NCBI RefSeq assembly: GCF_004341945.1
Contig: NZ_SMBP01000005.1
Span: 82,217 to 146,216, forward strand
Origin: Longicatena caecimuris
Lineage (GTDB): Bacteria > Bacillota_I > Bacilli_A > Erysipelotrichales > Erysipelotrichaceae
Reading direction: 5' to 3'
Length of the DNA: 64,000 bases
A program made the translations under genes and the position numbers. The notes below the pieces were generated by a model. That model saw only the letters and a program-made list of their open reading frames with translations, was not told the DNA's origin and did not search any database. Of this stretch, positions 29,101 to 37,450 are shown one piece after another (positions within the stretch are counted from its first letter, which is position 1; each line of letters starts with the position of its first letter).

Positions 29101-32100
29101 TAGGCGTGTAAATTGATTTCCTTTCAGCTTGATCTCACCTGTGATGCCTGTATTGCCTTTCCCGATCTCTTCATTGCTCTTGCTATCATAGATCCCATAA
29201 TCTATATTGGTTCCTATCCGCGTTTCCAAGATTTCATCTATTGATTCGATCGTTTCTATCTTTGATTGCATCACTTGTTTCAATGTAAACGTAAAGTCTT
29301 GATTGCTTTCTACATCTAGCTCTTTCGCTATCTCTATCGTTGTCGTTCGATTGCTATTGACGAATGTATTCGCATCTTTGATATCTAAACTGCCATTATA
29401 GCTTTCTGCTAGTCCGATATAGCCTGATAACATTCCCCATTCTTTATCGCTTTCTTCTATCAGTTCTCTGATACGATACGTCCCTTCTTCTACCTTGCTT
29501 GGATTGATCTTTACATCCTCATCCGTAAAGTAGACGATCGGATATCCTTGTTCTGTCTTTTCAACGACGATCTTTCCATCTTTTTCTGTGACCTGTGACT
29601 GCTTATCGATCCATCCGCTATCATCTCCAACAATATAACGTACTTGTTCTGCTGGATTCCATACCTTTCCATCATAGCGTTCTACCTGATATACCAATCT
29701 TGCTCCTGTTGCTACTTCATTCGATCCTAGATGCATCTTCTTCTGGATCGATGATTCCTGGTTTCTTCCAACGACCTCATTCTTTATGATCGCTAATGGA
29801 CGATCTCCTACCGTACCACTAATCGCTTCATCATTCTTTGGATCTTGTTGCGAGATTTCTATGAAATTACTGCCTTTCTTATAGAGCTTATGCTGATCCT
29901 TCTTATCTTCACTTAAACGATATCGTACATCCTTATCCAACGTATCTACAATGACTTGTTGCCAAGATTCCAGTTGTATAGTATCCCGACCATACCAATA
30001 TTTACTGCTTATCTTTCCGGTCAAGGTATTTATGACCTTAAAAGTACTACTAGATGATGGAAAAGTTTCCCACTTACCAGACGCATTTATCCTTTCCAGC
30101 TTTAATGTTACCTTCTCATTGGCACGTGCTGTTGCGTTTGTCTTAAGTTCCTCTACGTATGCAGCTCCTGCTCCATTGTCTTCTTCTCCTGCTACATATT
30201 CCTTGCCGATTATTAAAGTGTTATCCGTTCCATTGATGATGGTTACTTTTGATCCTCCTTTTTCAATTATACCCTCTGCCGCTTTTCCTTCTGTTGGATA
30301 GATCTGTGGATATTGGGTGTCTTCTTCCTGCAGTTCCTGTACAGTATACTTCGTACCTGCTCTTCCGATTCCTTCAAAGACTGCGGTCTGATTGTTCCTG
30401 ATCGTGAATTTTCCTTCAGCATCGGTTTTTGATATTTCCAAGATATTTCCATTCTGCATGAGCGTATAGTCTTGATCTTTATATAGTTCTCCATTAACCT
30501 TGATCTGCATCGTAAATTCTGTTTCATTGATCTCTGTGATCTTATCCGCACTCATTCCTGTTGAATCATAGGTTACTATCTTGGATACGCTTAATGGGCG
30601 TAACAGATAATCATTCACGATCACTGCATCGCTTTTTAATGCATACAGTGGTATGGTTCCTTCTGCTGTTCCTGTGATCGGTTCATAATCATCGCTTTCA
30701 TCTTCATCGATCTCTATGATCTTAAACTTCGTTCCTGCTTCAAAACCTTTGATCTTTACGGTCTTTCCTGCTATTACAGCGCTAAATCGACCTTCGCCAT
30801 CGGTTCTTCCCTTTGTTTCACTTTCTGTTCCATCCTCATTCAGGATGACCCATTCTGCATCCACGAATGGTTCTCCATTGCTCTCTACTTGAAAGGTGAA
30901 GGCCTGCTCACATTTGTCCGCTTCTTGATGTTTCAACTCTTTTGTCAGATATACATCTTTCCATTTATAGTAGTTGGTAATTCTCGCCGTGTTTCCTTTG
31001 TTTACCATTATTCCATTGACTGTTGTATCATCACTAAACCAGTCATCACCTGTTTGCATTTCTTCGATCTCATAGCTTGTTCCTTCTCCTCCTGGGAACA
31101 AGGCGATGATATCGTTCTTATGGATGTTGAATTCACCGTTCACATTCGTACTTCCTATTCCTAGTTTCTTAGGAACGCCTCCATCTAATCGCACGCTGTC
31201 TACTAGCCAGTATTCTGCATTTGCTAAGGCTTTCCCTTCTGCGCTTGCCTTGAAGGTGAAAGTGTCCTTGCTTACATCCATATCCTTTCTATATCCTTCT
31301 AATTTCTTTTGAATATATAACACCGGGCGATATGTATTCTTATATGTCCTTATCTGGATCTCATCCTGTTCCTTTATTTCTGTTTCTACTTTCCAGAATG
31401 GATTTTCTTCTTCCTCTACCGTTAACTGATTCTTATCCTTCACCTGGAAGACTGCTTTCTCTTCCGCATGCAGATAGAAGCTTCCGTCTGCTTCCGTCGC
31501 ATAGACGCGATTCGTTCCCTGACGTTCCCAAGTTCCATCTATCTTCTTGAATAGCTGATATTCTTGTGTGGCATAGCTAGATCCATTATAGCTTGCGATA
31601 AAACGGAACTCTTCTCCTTTCCTGCTTTCTGGTACCTTTCCTTTATATTCCTTTACGATCTCTACGGTTTCCGGATCATGCTGTGTCACCTGTACCGAGT
31701 TCCCTATTACCGTTTGCTTGATCTTCGTCTCTTCTGTTTCTGAATAGAATCCTGTATTGTTATAGGCATAAGATGCTGGTCGGTCTCCCTTGGCCGTATT
31801 GCTATGTTCTGCATCTTCTCTTGACTCGTCTTCCTCTGGTGATACCATATGGATCTGGAAGCTTATTGATCCCATCTCCTTTATCGCAAATCCTTCCTTC
31901 CTCAGATCTACCGCTACCGCCTTTACCTCTTTCAGCTCTTTCTTCCAGCTGCTTGCCTCGATCCAACCATTCTCTTCCGTCAATACGCTGCTTGGATCTT
32001 CTGCTTCTTTCGTTATCCTTGCATCCCTTTTTTCATTATAATAGATGACCGGCTTTGCTCCCGCTTTCTCCAACGCTGTCGTTATCACTCCATCAAAGCT

Positions 32101-35100
32101 TCCATACCACCAGTTTTCTTCAAAATCTTCCTTATGTTCCTTGCTTGACAGATGGTTCGGTGCATCCTCCAACAGATCATATACGACGATGTTCTTTAGC
32201 GTTCCCTTCGCATTCTTTACCGTGATCTCATAGGTATAGCCTTCTTTGGGCTCTACGATTGCACTCTTCGTATAGATGCCAAATCGATCATCATCTGCTC
32301 GTACATCCTTCACGATCTCACTGCTCGATGCTATCGCCATATCATCATAGATCGATGTGCTTGCATACAGGACGGTCTTTTCTTCAGTATTTCCATCATT
32401 ATCAATATCACTTCCAAAGATCTGATATTCTTCCTTCATCCCGCTTGGATACGCTTGCCCATTATCCTTCATGACCTCGTTGTCCTGCCCTAATAATGCC
32501 GTATCATCCTTCTGTGCAGGCATGAAGGCTGAGATGTTCGTTGCGGCATTGCAGATATCGATATCCTTCCAGTCATAATAGGCTCCAAAGCTGATCCCCC
32601 AGCCTTCCATCCACAGCTGATCGCTTCCATAGCTGGTCAGGACCGTTGGATCTTCTCCTTCATAGTGTACATGGAATCTTAACATCGTCCTTCCGCTGTT
32701 CTTATAGTTCGTGATGATATCTTCTTTTGAGTCGAGCGTTACCCTTACCTGTCCGCTGTCCCAGGTCTTCTCTTGTCTTACGGCTCCTTGATCTGTGCTC
32801 TTGACCCTTCCTGCCTTGATATCTACGCTAGGATCATATTTTACCCCATATGGCAATAGGTCATAGAAGACGACTTCCTTTCTTCCCGGTTGCTGTGCCT
32901 TTCCTTCCTTCAGCTTTTCGACGACCTCTCTTCCATATACCTCATAGCCATCATATGCCATGATGTTATACTTCAGATTGACCCTTCCATTTACCGGATC
33001 GTTCCAATTCGTTCCATACTTATATGATCTTGCATGCTTGTCTGCTGAGTACAATTGAGCATATGCATTATCACGGATCAATAGGTTTCCATCATATAGT
33101 GCTTCCGTCAGTTCCTTTAGTCCCGGCTCTGCATAGTTCGTCGTTCCGCTTGTGGTATCCGTTACAACATATTCTGTTTCTCCATCCTGCAGCTTTTCTG
33201 TCATGACACCTGCGATGTTTTCCAAGGTCAGGTTCTGACCTTCCTCTTCTTCCTTGATGAGAGCATTGAAGATCGGTGAATCATGCCTGATCGTTACCTT
33301 CACATCGATCGTACAGGTCGAATGATAGTTTACAGATTCATGTTCTACCTTTACCCTCCATGGCCTTCTTGCTAGCTGTTCCTTGCTAAAGGTATAGCTC
33401 ATGCTTCCGCTATCCTTCCATGCAACTTCTTCTACTTTTTCCCAACCTTTCTCATCTGCATGTTCGCTTGGTATTTCATACATCGCATAAACGATCATGC
33501 TTCCTGATTCTTCCGGTGCTGCGGTTTCATCTTCCCATGGATCATAGCCGGTATCTTTCTGCTGGATGGTTACCTGATTATAGTAATAGTCTTTACTGTC
33601 AAGGATCTTATGGCTCGTTGATGTCCCGGTATTTGGATAGACATAGATGAAATCATCCACCGTCGTCATCTTATAGGCAGCCCCTTCGATCCTTTCTCCC
33701 AGCTTATTTTCTTCATTCGTGACATGATGTGTCATCTTATAGCCTCTGGTCAGACTGTTTACATGGAATGGTATATTCCCCATATCCTGTCCATTTTTAC
33801 GATTTGCCTTGAAGACCTCTACCCATCCTCGATAGGTATCTCCTCCTGTCTTATTGACTCCTACTGCATCATTTGGATATTTCCATTCATAATCCACATA
33901 CTTCCAATTTGCTGTGCTTTGCTTTGTTTGCACACTATCCCTTAGATCTGCCGGTTCTGCGATCACATCTACATTATTTACAAATTCTCCGCTTGGTTCT
34001 GCCCCATCCTTTGGATATGCCGTAACAGCGATGATGGAAGTTGAACTTGACTTAGCTCTTTTTCCCTTATAGATCTCATGATATCCCTTATATTTGCTAC
34101 TGGAAGAAAGCTGATAATCAGAATCATATCCTACCAGCTCACCATCCGTTCCCGGTGTTTCCTTCAGATAAAGGTTCCATGGCTGTGTGGCACTCATATC
34201 GATATTTATTTTCCATGCCACAAAATAATAATCATCAAAATTATCCAGATACTTTTGATCGACCTTAGCTACCGTCTTTTGCAGCTGTTTCTTCGTATAG
34301 ATTCCCGGATAATAGCTCTTTCCTGTCGTATAAGGGCTTTTCTTTACGTTCGTAAGATTGATCTGTGTATCGATCGTTCCTTTTAACGGTGTGGTTTCTT
34401 TTACTTCGGATCCTTCCCCCTTCTTTACCGTGATCCTCGGTGTCAAACTCCAGCTTGTTCCATCCTCGATCTGCATGATCTCGATGTTCTTATAGAGCAC
34501 CTGAAAGGCTACATTGGACCCAGCAACAATATCCTTGTAATTAAAGAAAACTAATTCATTGGTATTTTCATCTAGATAATAATTAAATGGTGTGATCTTA
34601 CTTGCTACCGGGTTCTCCTTGCTTCCTTCCGGAATGGCTATGCTGTTTGGCATGATCTTTTTTCCATCACGATCGATCAATAAAGCTGCCGGTATCCGGA
34701 TCTCTACATCATTCGCCGCAAGATCTCGATTATTATGAAACTCCATCTGATATTTCAGATTGAAGTCATTCTTTTTTTCTATTTGATAGCTATCACTTTG
34801 TCCTACATAATACGCATGAAAGGTCCAATCCTCTACATCCAGCACTTCATTCAGGGCCTTGATCAGATCGCTATCTGCTCCATAAGCTGCACCTACTTGG
34901 GTTGCTGCCAGCTTATGCAATTGGGGAATGCTCTTGCTTGTTTCTTCTTGCTTTGTGGTTTCTTCCTTTGCTGTTTCTGTTTGTTTTTTCACTACTTCTT
35001 GTTTGCTTGTTTCTTTATTTTCTGTTTCAACTTTTATTTCCTTACTTGCTTCAGTTTTTGATCCATTCTTCGTTTCTTCTGGTTCTTTCGCCTCTTTATA

Positions 35101-35760
35101 TAAGGCTGCTTCCAGTTCTTTTCCTTCTTGGATCTCAACTTCTTCTTGATACAGGATCGTCTTATTTTCTTTCTCAGTTCTCTTTATGTCTGTCTTTTTG
35201 TTAAGCTCTTTTTCTTTATCGGTTGCTTTTGTTATATCCTTCTTCTCTTGGATGATCGTATAATCCTTCAGATCCTTCTCGCTATCCATGCTCTCATATT
35301 CGATGCGATAGCTTCCTGTTTCTACATCCTTAAGACACACTTCTCCCTTGATGTTGGTGATTGCCTGATAGCTTGCCTCTTTTTCCGCTGTCCCTTCCTG
35401 CATCTTATACAAGCGTACTTCGATATCGGATACACCTTTTTCTTCCTTATCTTTCTTTTCATTCTTATTGGCATCCAGATAGATCGTTGTTTTGACTTCT
35501 ACCGTCTGAACAGCTTCCTTAGCCTTTGGTGTTTCTGTTTCTTCTTTTGGCTCCTCTTTCGTTTCTTCAGGCGGTGTGCTTCCTAAGAGTGCCTGCTGCG
35601 TTGGGGCATAGCTTATGCTAGATGGTTGTCTTGGTTTATCTGTCTGCTCACTAATTTCTTCCCCTTTTACTTCTTCTTTGGCAAACAACGAGGAATTCGT
35701 ATTCATGAACAGCATGGATGCTGCTAATAGAAAAGCAGTGAATCTTTTTTTATTTTTCAT
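26125..35760 (-). CDS. Giant pilus-operon adhesin with BspA leucine-rich repeats
   Basis: This predicted adhesin has 3,211 residues. It shows a signal peptide (1-28), a charged low-complexity segment with an SdrD-like B domain (about 90-155), and a long N-terminal beta-rich region (about 300-1350). Several repeated transthyretin-like domains (about 1400-2240) resemble those of the IPITG pilin next door. A Big_3-like Ig domain (about 2270-2350) and about 31 BspA-type repeats (about 2410-3190) of the form IPNSVTSIGxxAFxxCxGFTG follow. It ends QRRGMIL without any LPXTG-like motif or membrane helix. Start: ATG 35760; a GTG directly before it is also possible. It overlaps the preceding gene by 11-14 bp. 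Its size, place and domains suggest the pilus tip or host-binding protein, by inference. Confidence 0.9.
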   Translation of the reverse strand: MKNKKRFTAFLLAASMLFMNTNSSLFAKEEVKGEEISEQTDKPRQPSSISYAPTQQALLGSTPPEETKEEPKEETETPKAKEAVQTVEVKTTIYLDANKNEKKDKEEKGVSDIEVRLYKMQEGTAEKEASYQAITNIKGEVCLKDVETGSYRIEYESMDSEKDLKDYTIIQEKKDITKATDKEKELNKKTDIKRTEKENKTILYQEEVEIQEGKELEAALYKEAKEPEETKNGSKTEASKEIKVETENKETSKQEVVKKQTETAKEETTKQEETSKSIPQLHKLAATQVGAAYGADSDLIKALNEVLDVEDWTFHAYYVGQSDSYQIEKKNDFNLKYQMEFHNNRDLAANDVEIRIPAALLIDRDGKKIMPNSIAIPEGSKENPVASKITPFNYYLDENTNELVFFNYKDIVAGSNVAFQVLYKNIEIMQIEDGTSWSLTPRITVKKGEGSEVKETTPLKGTIDTQINLTNVKKSPYTTGKSYYPGIYTKKQLQKTVAKVDQKYLDNFDDYYFVAWKINIDMSATQPWNLYLKETPGTDGELVGYDSDYQLSSSSKYKGYHEIYKGKRAKSSSTSIIAVTAYPKDGAEPSGEFVNNVDVIAEPADLRDSVQTKQSTANWKYVDYEWKYPNDAVGVNKTGGDTYRGWVEVFKANRKNGQDMGNIPFHVNSLTRGYKMTHHVTNEENKLGERIEGAAYKMTTVDDFIYVYPNTGTSTSHKILDSKDYYYNQVTIQQKDTGYDPWEDETAAPEESGSMIVYAMYEIPSEHADEKGWEKVEEVAWKDSGSMSYTFSKEQLARRPWRVKVEHESVNYHSTCTIDVKVTIRHDSPIFNALIKEEEEGQNLTLENIAGVMTEKLQDGETEYVVTDTTSGTTNYAEPGLKELTEALYDGNLLIRDNAYAQLYSADKHARSYKYGTNWNDPVNGRVNLKYNIMAYDGYEVYGREVVEKLKEGKAQQPGRKEVVFYDLLPYGVKYDPSVDIKAGRVKSTDQGAVRQEKTWDSGQVRVTLDSKEDIITNYKNSGRTMLRFHVHYEGEDPTVLTSYGSDQLWMEGWGISFGAYYDWKDIDICNAATNISAFMPAQKDDTALLGQDNEVMKDNGQAYPSGMKEEYQIFGSDIDNDGNTEEKTVLYASTSIYDDMAIASSSEIVKDVRADDDRFGIYTKSAIVEPKEGYTYEITVKNAKGTLKNIVVYDLLEDAPNHLSSKEHKEDFEENWWYGSFDGVITTALEKAGAKPVIYYNEKRDARITKEAEDPSSVLTEENGWIEASSWKKELKEVKAVAVDLRKEGFAIKEMGSISFQIHMVSPEEDESREDAEHSNTAKGDRPASYAYNNTGFYSETEETKIKQTVIGNSVQVTQHDPETVEIVKEYKGKVPESRKGEEFRFIASYNGSSYATQEYQLFKKIDGTWERQGTNRVYATEADGSFYLHAEEKAVFQVKDKNQLTVEEEENPFWKVETEIKEQDEIQIRTYKNTYRPVLYIQKKLEGYRKDMDVSKDTFTFKASAEGKALANAEYWLVDSVRLDGGVPKKLGIGSTNVNGEFNIHKNDIIALFPGGEGTSYEIEEMQTGDDWFSDDTTVNGIMVNKGNTARITNYYKWKDVYLTKELKHQEADKCEQAFTFQVESNGEPFVDAEWVILNEDGTESETKGRTDGEGRFSAVIAGKTVKIKGFEAGTKFKIIEIDEDESDDYEPITGTAEGTIPLYALKSDAVIVNDYLLRPLSVSKIVTYDSTGMSADKITEINETEFTMQIKVNGELYKDQDYTLMQNGNILEISKTDAEGKFTIRNNQTAVFEGIGRAGTKYTVQELQEEDTQYPQIYPTEGKAAEGIIEKGGSKVTIINGTDNTLIIGKEYVAGEEDNGAGAAYVEELKTNATARANEKVTLKLERINASGKWETFPSSSSTFKVINTLTGKISSKYWYGRDTIQLESWQQVIVDTLDKDVRYRLSEDKKDQHKLYKKGSNFIEISQQDPKNDEAISGTVGDRPLAIIKNEVVGRNQESSIQKKMHLGSNEVATGARLVYQVERYDGKVWNPAEQVRYIVGDDSGWIDKQSQVTEKDGKIVVEKTEQGYPIVYFTDEDVKINPSKVEEGTYRIRELIEESDKEWGMLSGYIGLAESYNGSLDIKDANTFVNSNRTTTIEIAKELDVESNQDFTFTLKQVMQSKIETIESIDEILETRIGTNIDYGIYDSKSNEEIGKGNTGITGEIKLKGNQFTRLEIADGTIWLVNEKQDTPYILTGISGNDENTKKLSDNAMIIQGRAPIILSNLSINTNKKYFMQGSEIDKDDFEVTAIYSDEMTKQLSNDEYEIDQTIIPNSGTVFNLKFTYTDKKTGEVIEKNKALNIAGTIELTSSMVDNGVVDAITGKPIVLNKGNVEIPEIIIKNNYPYFITKIGFAAYQYNTDITSVKIPNTITSIGSQAFSNCTGLSGELVIPDSVIIIGGSAFRECSNLTGALVIPNSVTYIGEYAFQGCSSFSGDLIVPDSVKSVGTHAFSKCKGFDGTLSISSNINSLGPNAFSDCVNITGEVTIPNSLDVILMGTFSNCSSITKVNIPETITSIKGPMNTVGTYYKDGAFYNCISLKEIQLPSKLNEIGNCSFYNCSGLVNNLAIPSTVTSIGDEAFYQCEGLSGNLNIPNSVTSIGRYTFYGCKGLTGDLIISDSVTSIGNYAFKKCSGLKKVEISQSVKVINYGTFSGCTSLESLRLSDELTKIEGYYNTNKDNADEGAFYNCTSLATVNIPNTVEEIGNFAFYGCSKLKGKLIIPNTVTYIGVYAFYNCMGFDETLTIGNNVKNIGNSAFYNCKGFKGDLSIPDSVISIGNFAFYNCKGFTGSLIIPDSVTNIGDSAFSDCSGFTGSLTIGNSVTSIGESAFKRCNGFTDSLVIPNSVTSIGGEAFSYCEGFTGSLVIPNSVTSIGDDAFSYCKGFTGSLTIPDSVTSIGSSAFLYCEGFTGSLIIPNSVTSIGSSAFRYCEGFTGALTIPNSVISIGASAFKGCKGLINVSISDEVKTIESGTFSNCTSLEFVKLPNKLISIKCDYSPMYYASEGAFYNCTSLTTIDIPETVNEIGNSTFYECKGLTGDLVIPNSVTRIGESAFSDCSGFTGSLTIGNSVTSIGNKAFYDCSGFTGDLIIPNTVTSIGDSAFSWCSGFTGDLIIPDSVTSIGNYAFLRCDNLEKIIIQGKFEGEILGSPWGAYDATIEWQPSQRRGMIL
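26200..28545 (-). repeat. BspA leucine-rich repeat array, about 31 units of 69 bp
   Basis: The coding DNA repeats every 69 bp (23 residues), with conserved IGxxAFxxC cores. Near-identical units cluster around 26300-27320. A larger composite unit, SGTFSNCTSL followed by EGAFYNCTSL and EIGN, recurs three times (near 26580-26720, 27540-27680 and 27970-28140). The array is more AT-rich than the rest of the gene. Confidence 0.92.
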
Positions 35761-36586
35761 CACCTAATTCACTCCCTCTCCTATGCTTATTATAGATGAT
35801 ATACATACCAAAACCGGATAACATGATCAACAAGACATACAGACCTCTTCTTGTCGTATCTCCTGTTTTCGTTTCCTCTGTTTCTTTCTCTGGTTCTTCT
35901 GGTTTTGATGGTTCCTTTTGTGGTGTCTCTGGTTTATTGGGTTCTTTCTGCGGTTCATTGGTTTCCGGTACGTTAGGTTCCTTATCGGGTTGATCCGGTT
36001 CTACCGGTTTTTCTGGTTCAACAGGTTTTTCTGGTTCTTCGACATCCGGAACCTCAGGATCATCTGGATCCACTGGAGGAACTGGTTTTATAGGTTCTTC
36101 ATTGGGTGATGCTTTGGGTTCTATCTGCAGCATATAGGTAGGTCCTTGAATAGCATTGTTTACTTCCTCATACATTGGCAGCGTCACGATAAAAGGATCG
36201 ATCCTTCCATAGGCTTCCATATGAGAGGGTACAAGTAGATAGATGCCATTTTTGACATTCTCAAAAGACAGACAGCCATTCTTATCGGTCGTCTTCTTTT
36301 CAATGAGCTCTTTCCCTTCTTTTGCGGTAAGCTTTTTGGCGATCTTCTGCAATCCTTGGGCATCGCTTGGCAGGCTCATGTCATACTTGGCATCCAGTTC
36401 CGCCTTTCCATCATCGCTCATCTTTCCTACCTGATATAGCGTAAAGACCACTCCTGCTTTCTCATCCCAATCGCCAGGCAGATCTTTCAATTGGATGTTT
36501 ATCCTTCCGCTGTTTGCCTGTATCGGTGTAAGCATGATTGCTAAGACCATTACCACACTCATCAGCAGCTGCAATTTCTTTTTCAT
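35750..36586 (-). CDS. Small proline-rich wall protein of the pilus operon, KTGD signal
   Basis: This secreted protein has 278 residues. A signal peptide (about 1-25) is followed by one compact domain (about 28-155) like the N-terminal domain of SpaA-type pilins, including GVVFTLYQVG and an NGIYLLVPS strand. A long proline/glutamate linker (about 160-235) with PEKPVEP repeats comes next, then KTGDTT (240-243), a membrane helix and a charged tail. A long proline-rich stalk is typical of wall-anchored basal pilins, so this may be the pilus base. The KTGD signal is not a canonical LPXTG. The gene starts 10 bp after the sortase stop with GAGGAAGG before the ATG. Confidence 0.85.
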   Translation of the reverse strand: MKKKLQLLMSVVMVLAIMLTPIQANSGRINIQLKDLPGDWDEKAGVVFTLYQVGKMSDDGKAELDAKYDMSLPSDAQGLQKIAKKLTAKEGKELIEKKTTDKNGCLSFENVKNGIYLLVPSHMEAYGRIDPFIVTLPMYEEVNNAIQGPTYMLQIEPKASPNEEPIKPVPPVDPDDPEVPDVEEPEKPVEPEKPVEPDQPDKEPNVPETNEPQKEPNKPETPQKEPSKPEEPEKETEETKTGDTTRRGLYVLLIMLSGFGMYIIYNKHRRGSELGDEK

Positions 36587-36596
36587 ATGCCCTTCC

Positions 36597-37448
36597 TCAT
36601 TCTACTTTCTCTTTCACTTTCGGTTTTCTATTATATTGATATAATAAGATTCCCAATACACTTAACAAGACGATATTCACTGGTACCCACCACCAATCAT
36701 AATACCAAGGCAGTCCAATGCTATTGTCTGTTTTCATTTCTTCTTTATATTCTGTTCTTTCTCCTGTTACATACAAACGATGTGAATTCACTCCATATGG
36801 TGTACATGTAATTAATGTTACCAGGTCTTTTCCTTTTTGAATGTGTAAGGCTTTAATGTCACTTGGTAAGACTATCTGTATATTATTCACTTTATAGGCC
36901 ATTTTTCTTCCCAGGACCGTAATCAGAAAAATATCTCCTTCTTTTAATTCATCTAAGCTTGTAAACATCTTTTTGTTTGGCAATCCACGATGTGCTGAAA
37001 GACATGCATGTGTCGAGATCCCACCAATCGGTAAGGAAGTGCCTTCCAAATGTCCTGCCCCTTTTTGCAAAACTTCTTCTGATGTTCCATGATAAATAGG
37101 TAAAGAGACATGTAGTTTAGGAATATCAACAACCCCCATCACTCCATTATTGGCAACATTTAAAAGCTGTGTATACTTTTTCTCCATGCTATGATCTTGG
37201 GCAAAAGCATCTATAATTGAGATACCACTACCATTACTTAGTTCTTCATTATACTGTTTCGCTTCTTTGAAAAATTGTTCTTTTCTGTTTTCATCCAGCT
37301 TTGCGCTTGTATCATCATATTCAATAATGACTCCATCATAGTTTCGTTGATTAATTAATCGTGACACAAAGGGATAATCCATGATACCTAAAAAGAACAA
37401 AAATACGAAAACGAAACAGACTGATACCATCCGCTTCGTCATCTTCAT
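36597..37448 (-). CDS. srtC: Class C pilin-polymerising sortase
   Basis: This membrane transpeptidase links pilin subunits through their LPXTG-type signals. It has 283 residues: N-terminal membrane helix (about 8-25), catalytic barrel, and a second C-terminal membrane helix (about 248-268), the layout of class C sortases. The catalytic residues are visible: H153 in LSAHRG, C215 in TLITCTPYG and R224 in NSHRL. A DAF triplet at 80-82 sits where class C enzymes carry the DPF/DPW lid over the active site, so the lid proline is replaced by alanine. It starts two bases after the major pilin stop. As the only sortase in the operon, it probably handles all subunits. Confidence 0.95.
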   Translation of the reverse strand: MKMTKRMVSVCFVFVFLFFLGIMDYPFVSRLINQRNYDGVIIEYDDTSAKLDENRKEQFFKEAKQYNEELSNGSGISIIDAFAQDHSMEKKYTQLLNVANNGVMGVVDIPKLHVSLPIYHGTSEEVLQKGAGHLEGTSLPIGGISTHACLSAHRGLPNKKMFTSLDELKEGDIFLITVLGRKMAYKVNNIQIVLPSDIKALHIQKGKDLVTLITCTPYGVNSHRLYVTGERTEYKEEMKTDNSIGLPWYYDWWWVPVNIVLLSVLGILLYQYNRKPKVKEKVE

Positions 37449-37450
37449 AC

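Noticed and set aside
28610..36434. Many long plus-strand frames opposite the pilus genes
   Set aside because: They are antisense to clearly coding minus-strand pilin domains, lack ribosome sites and show low-complexity translations.
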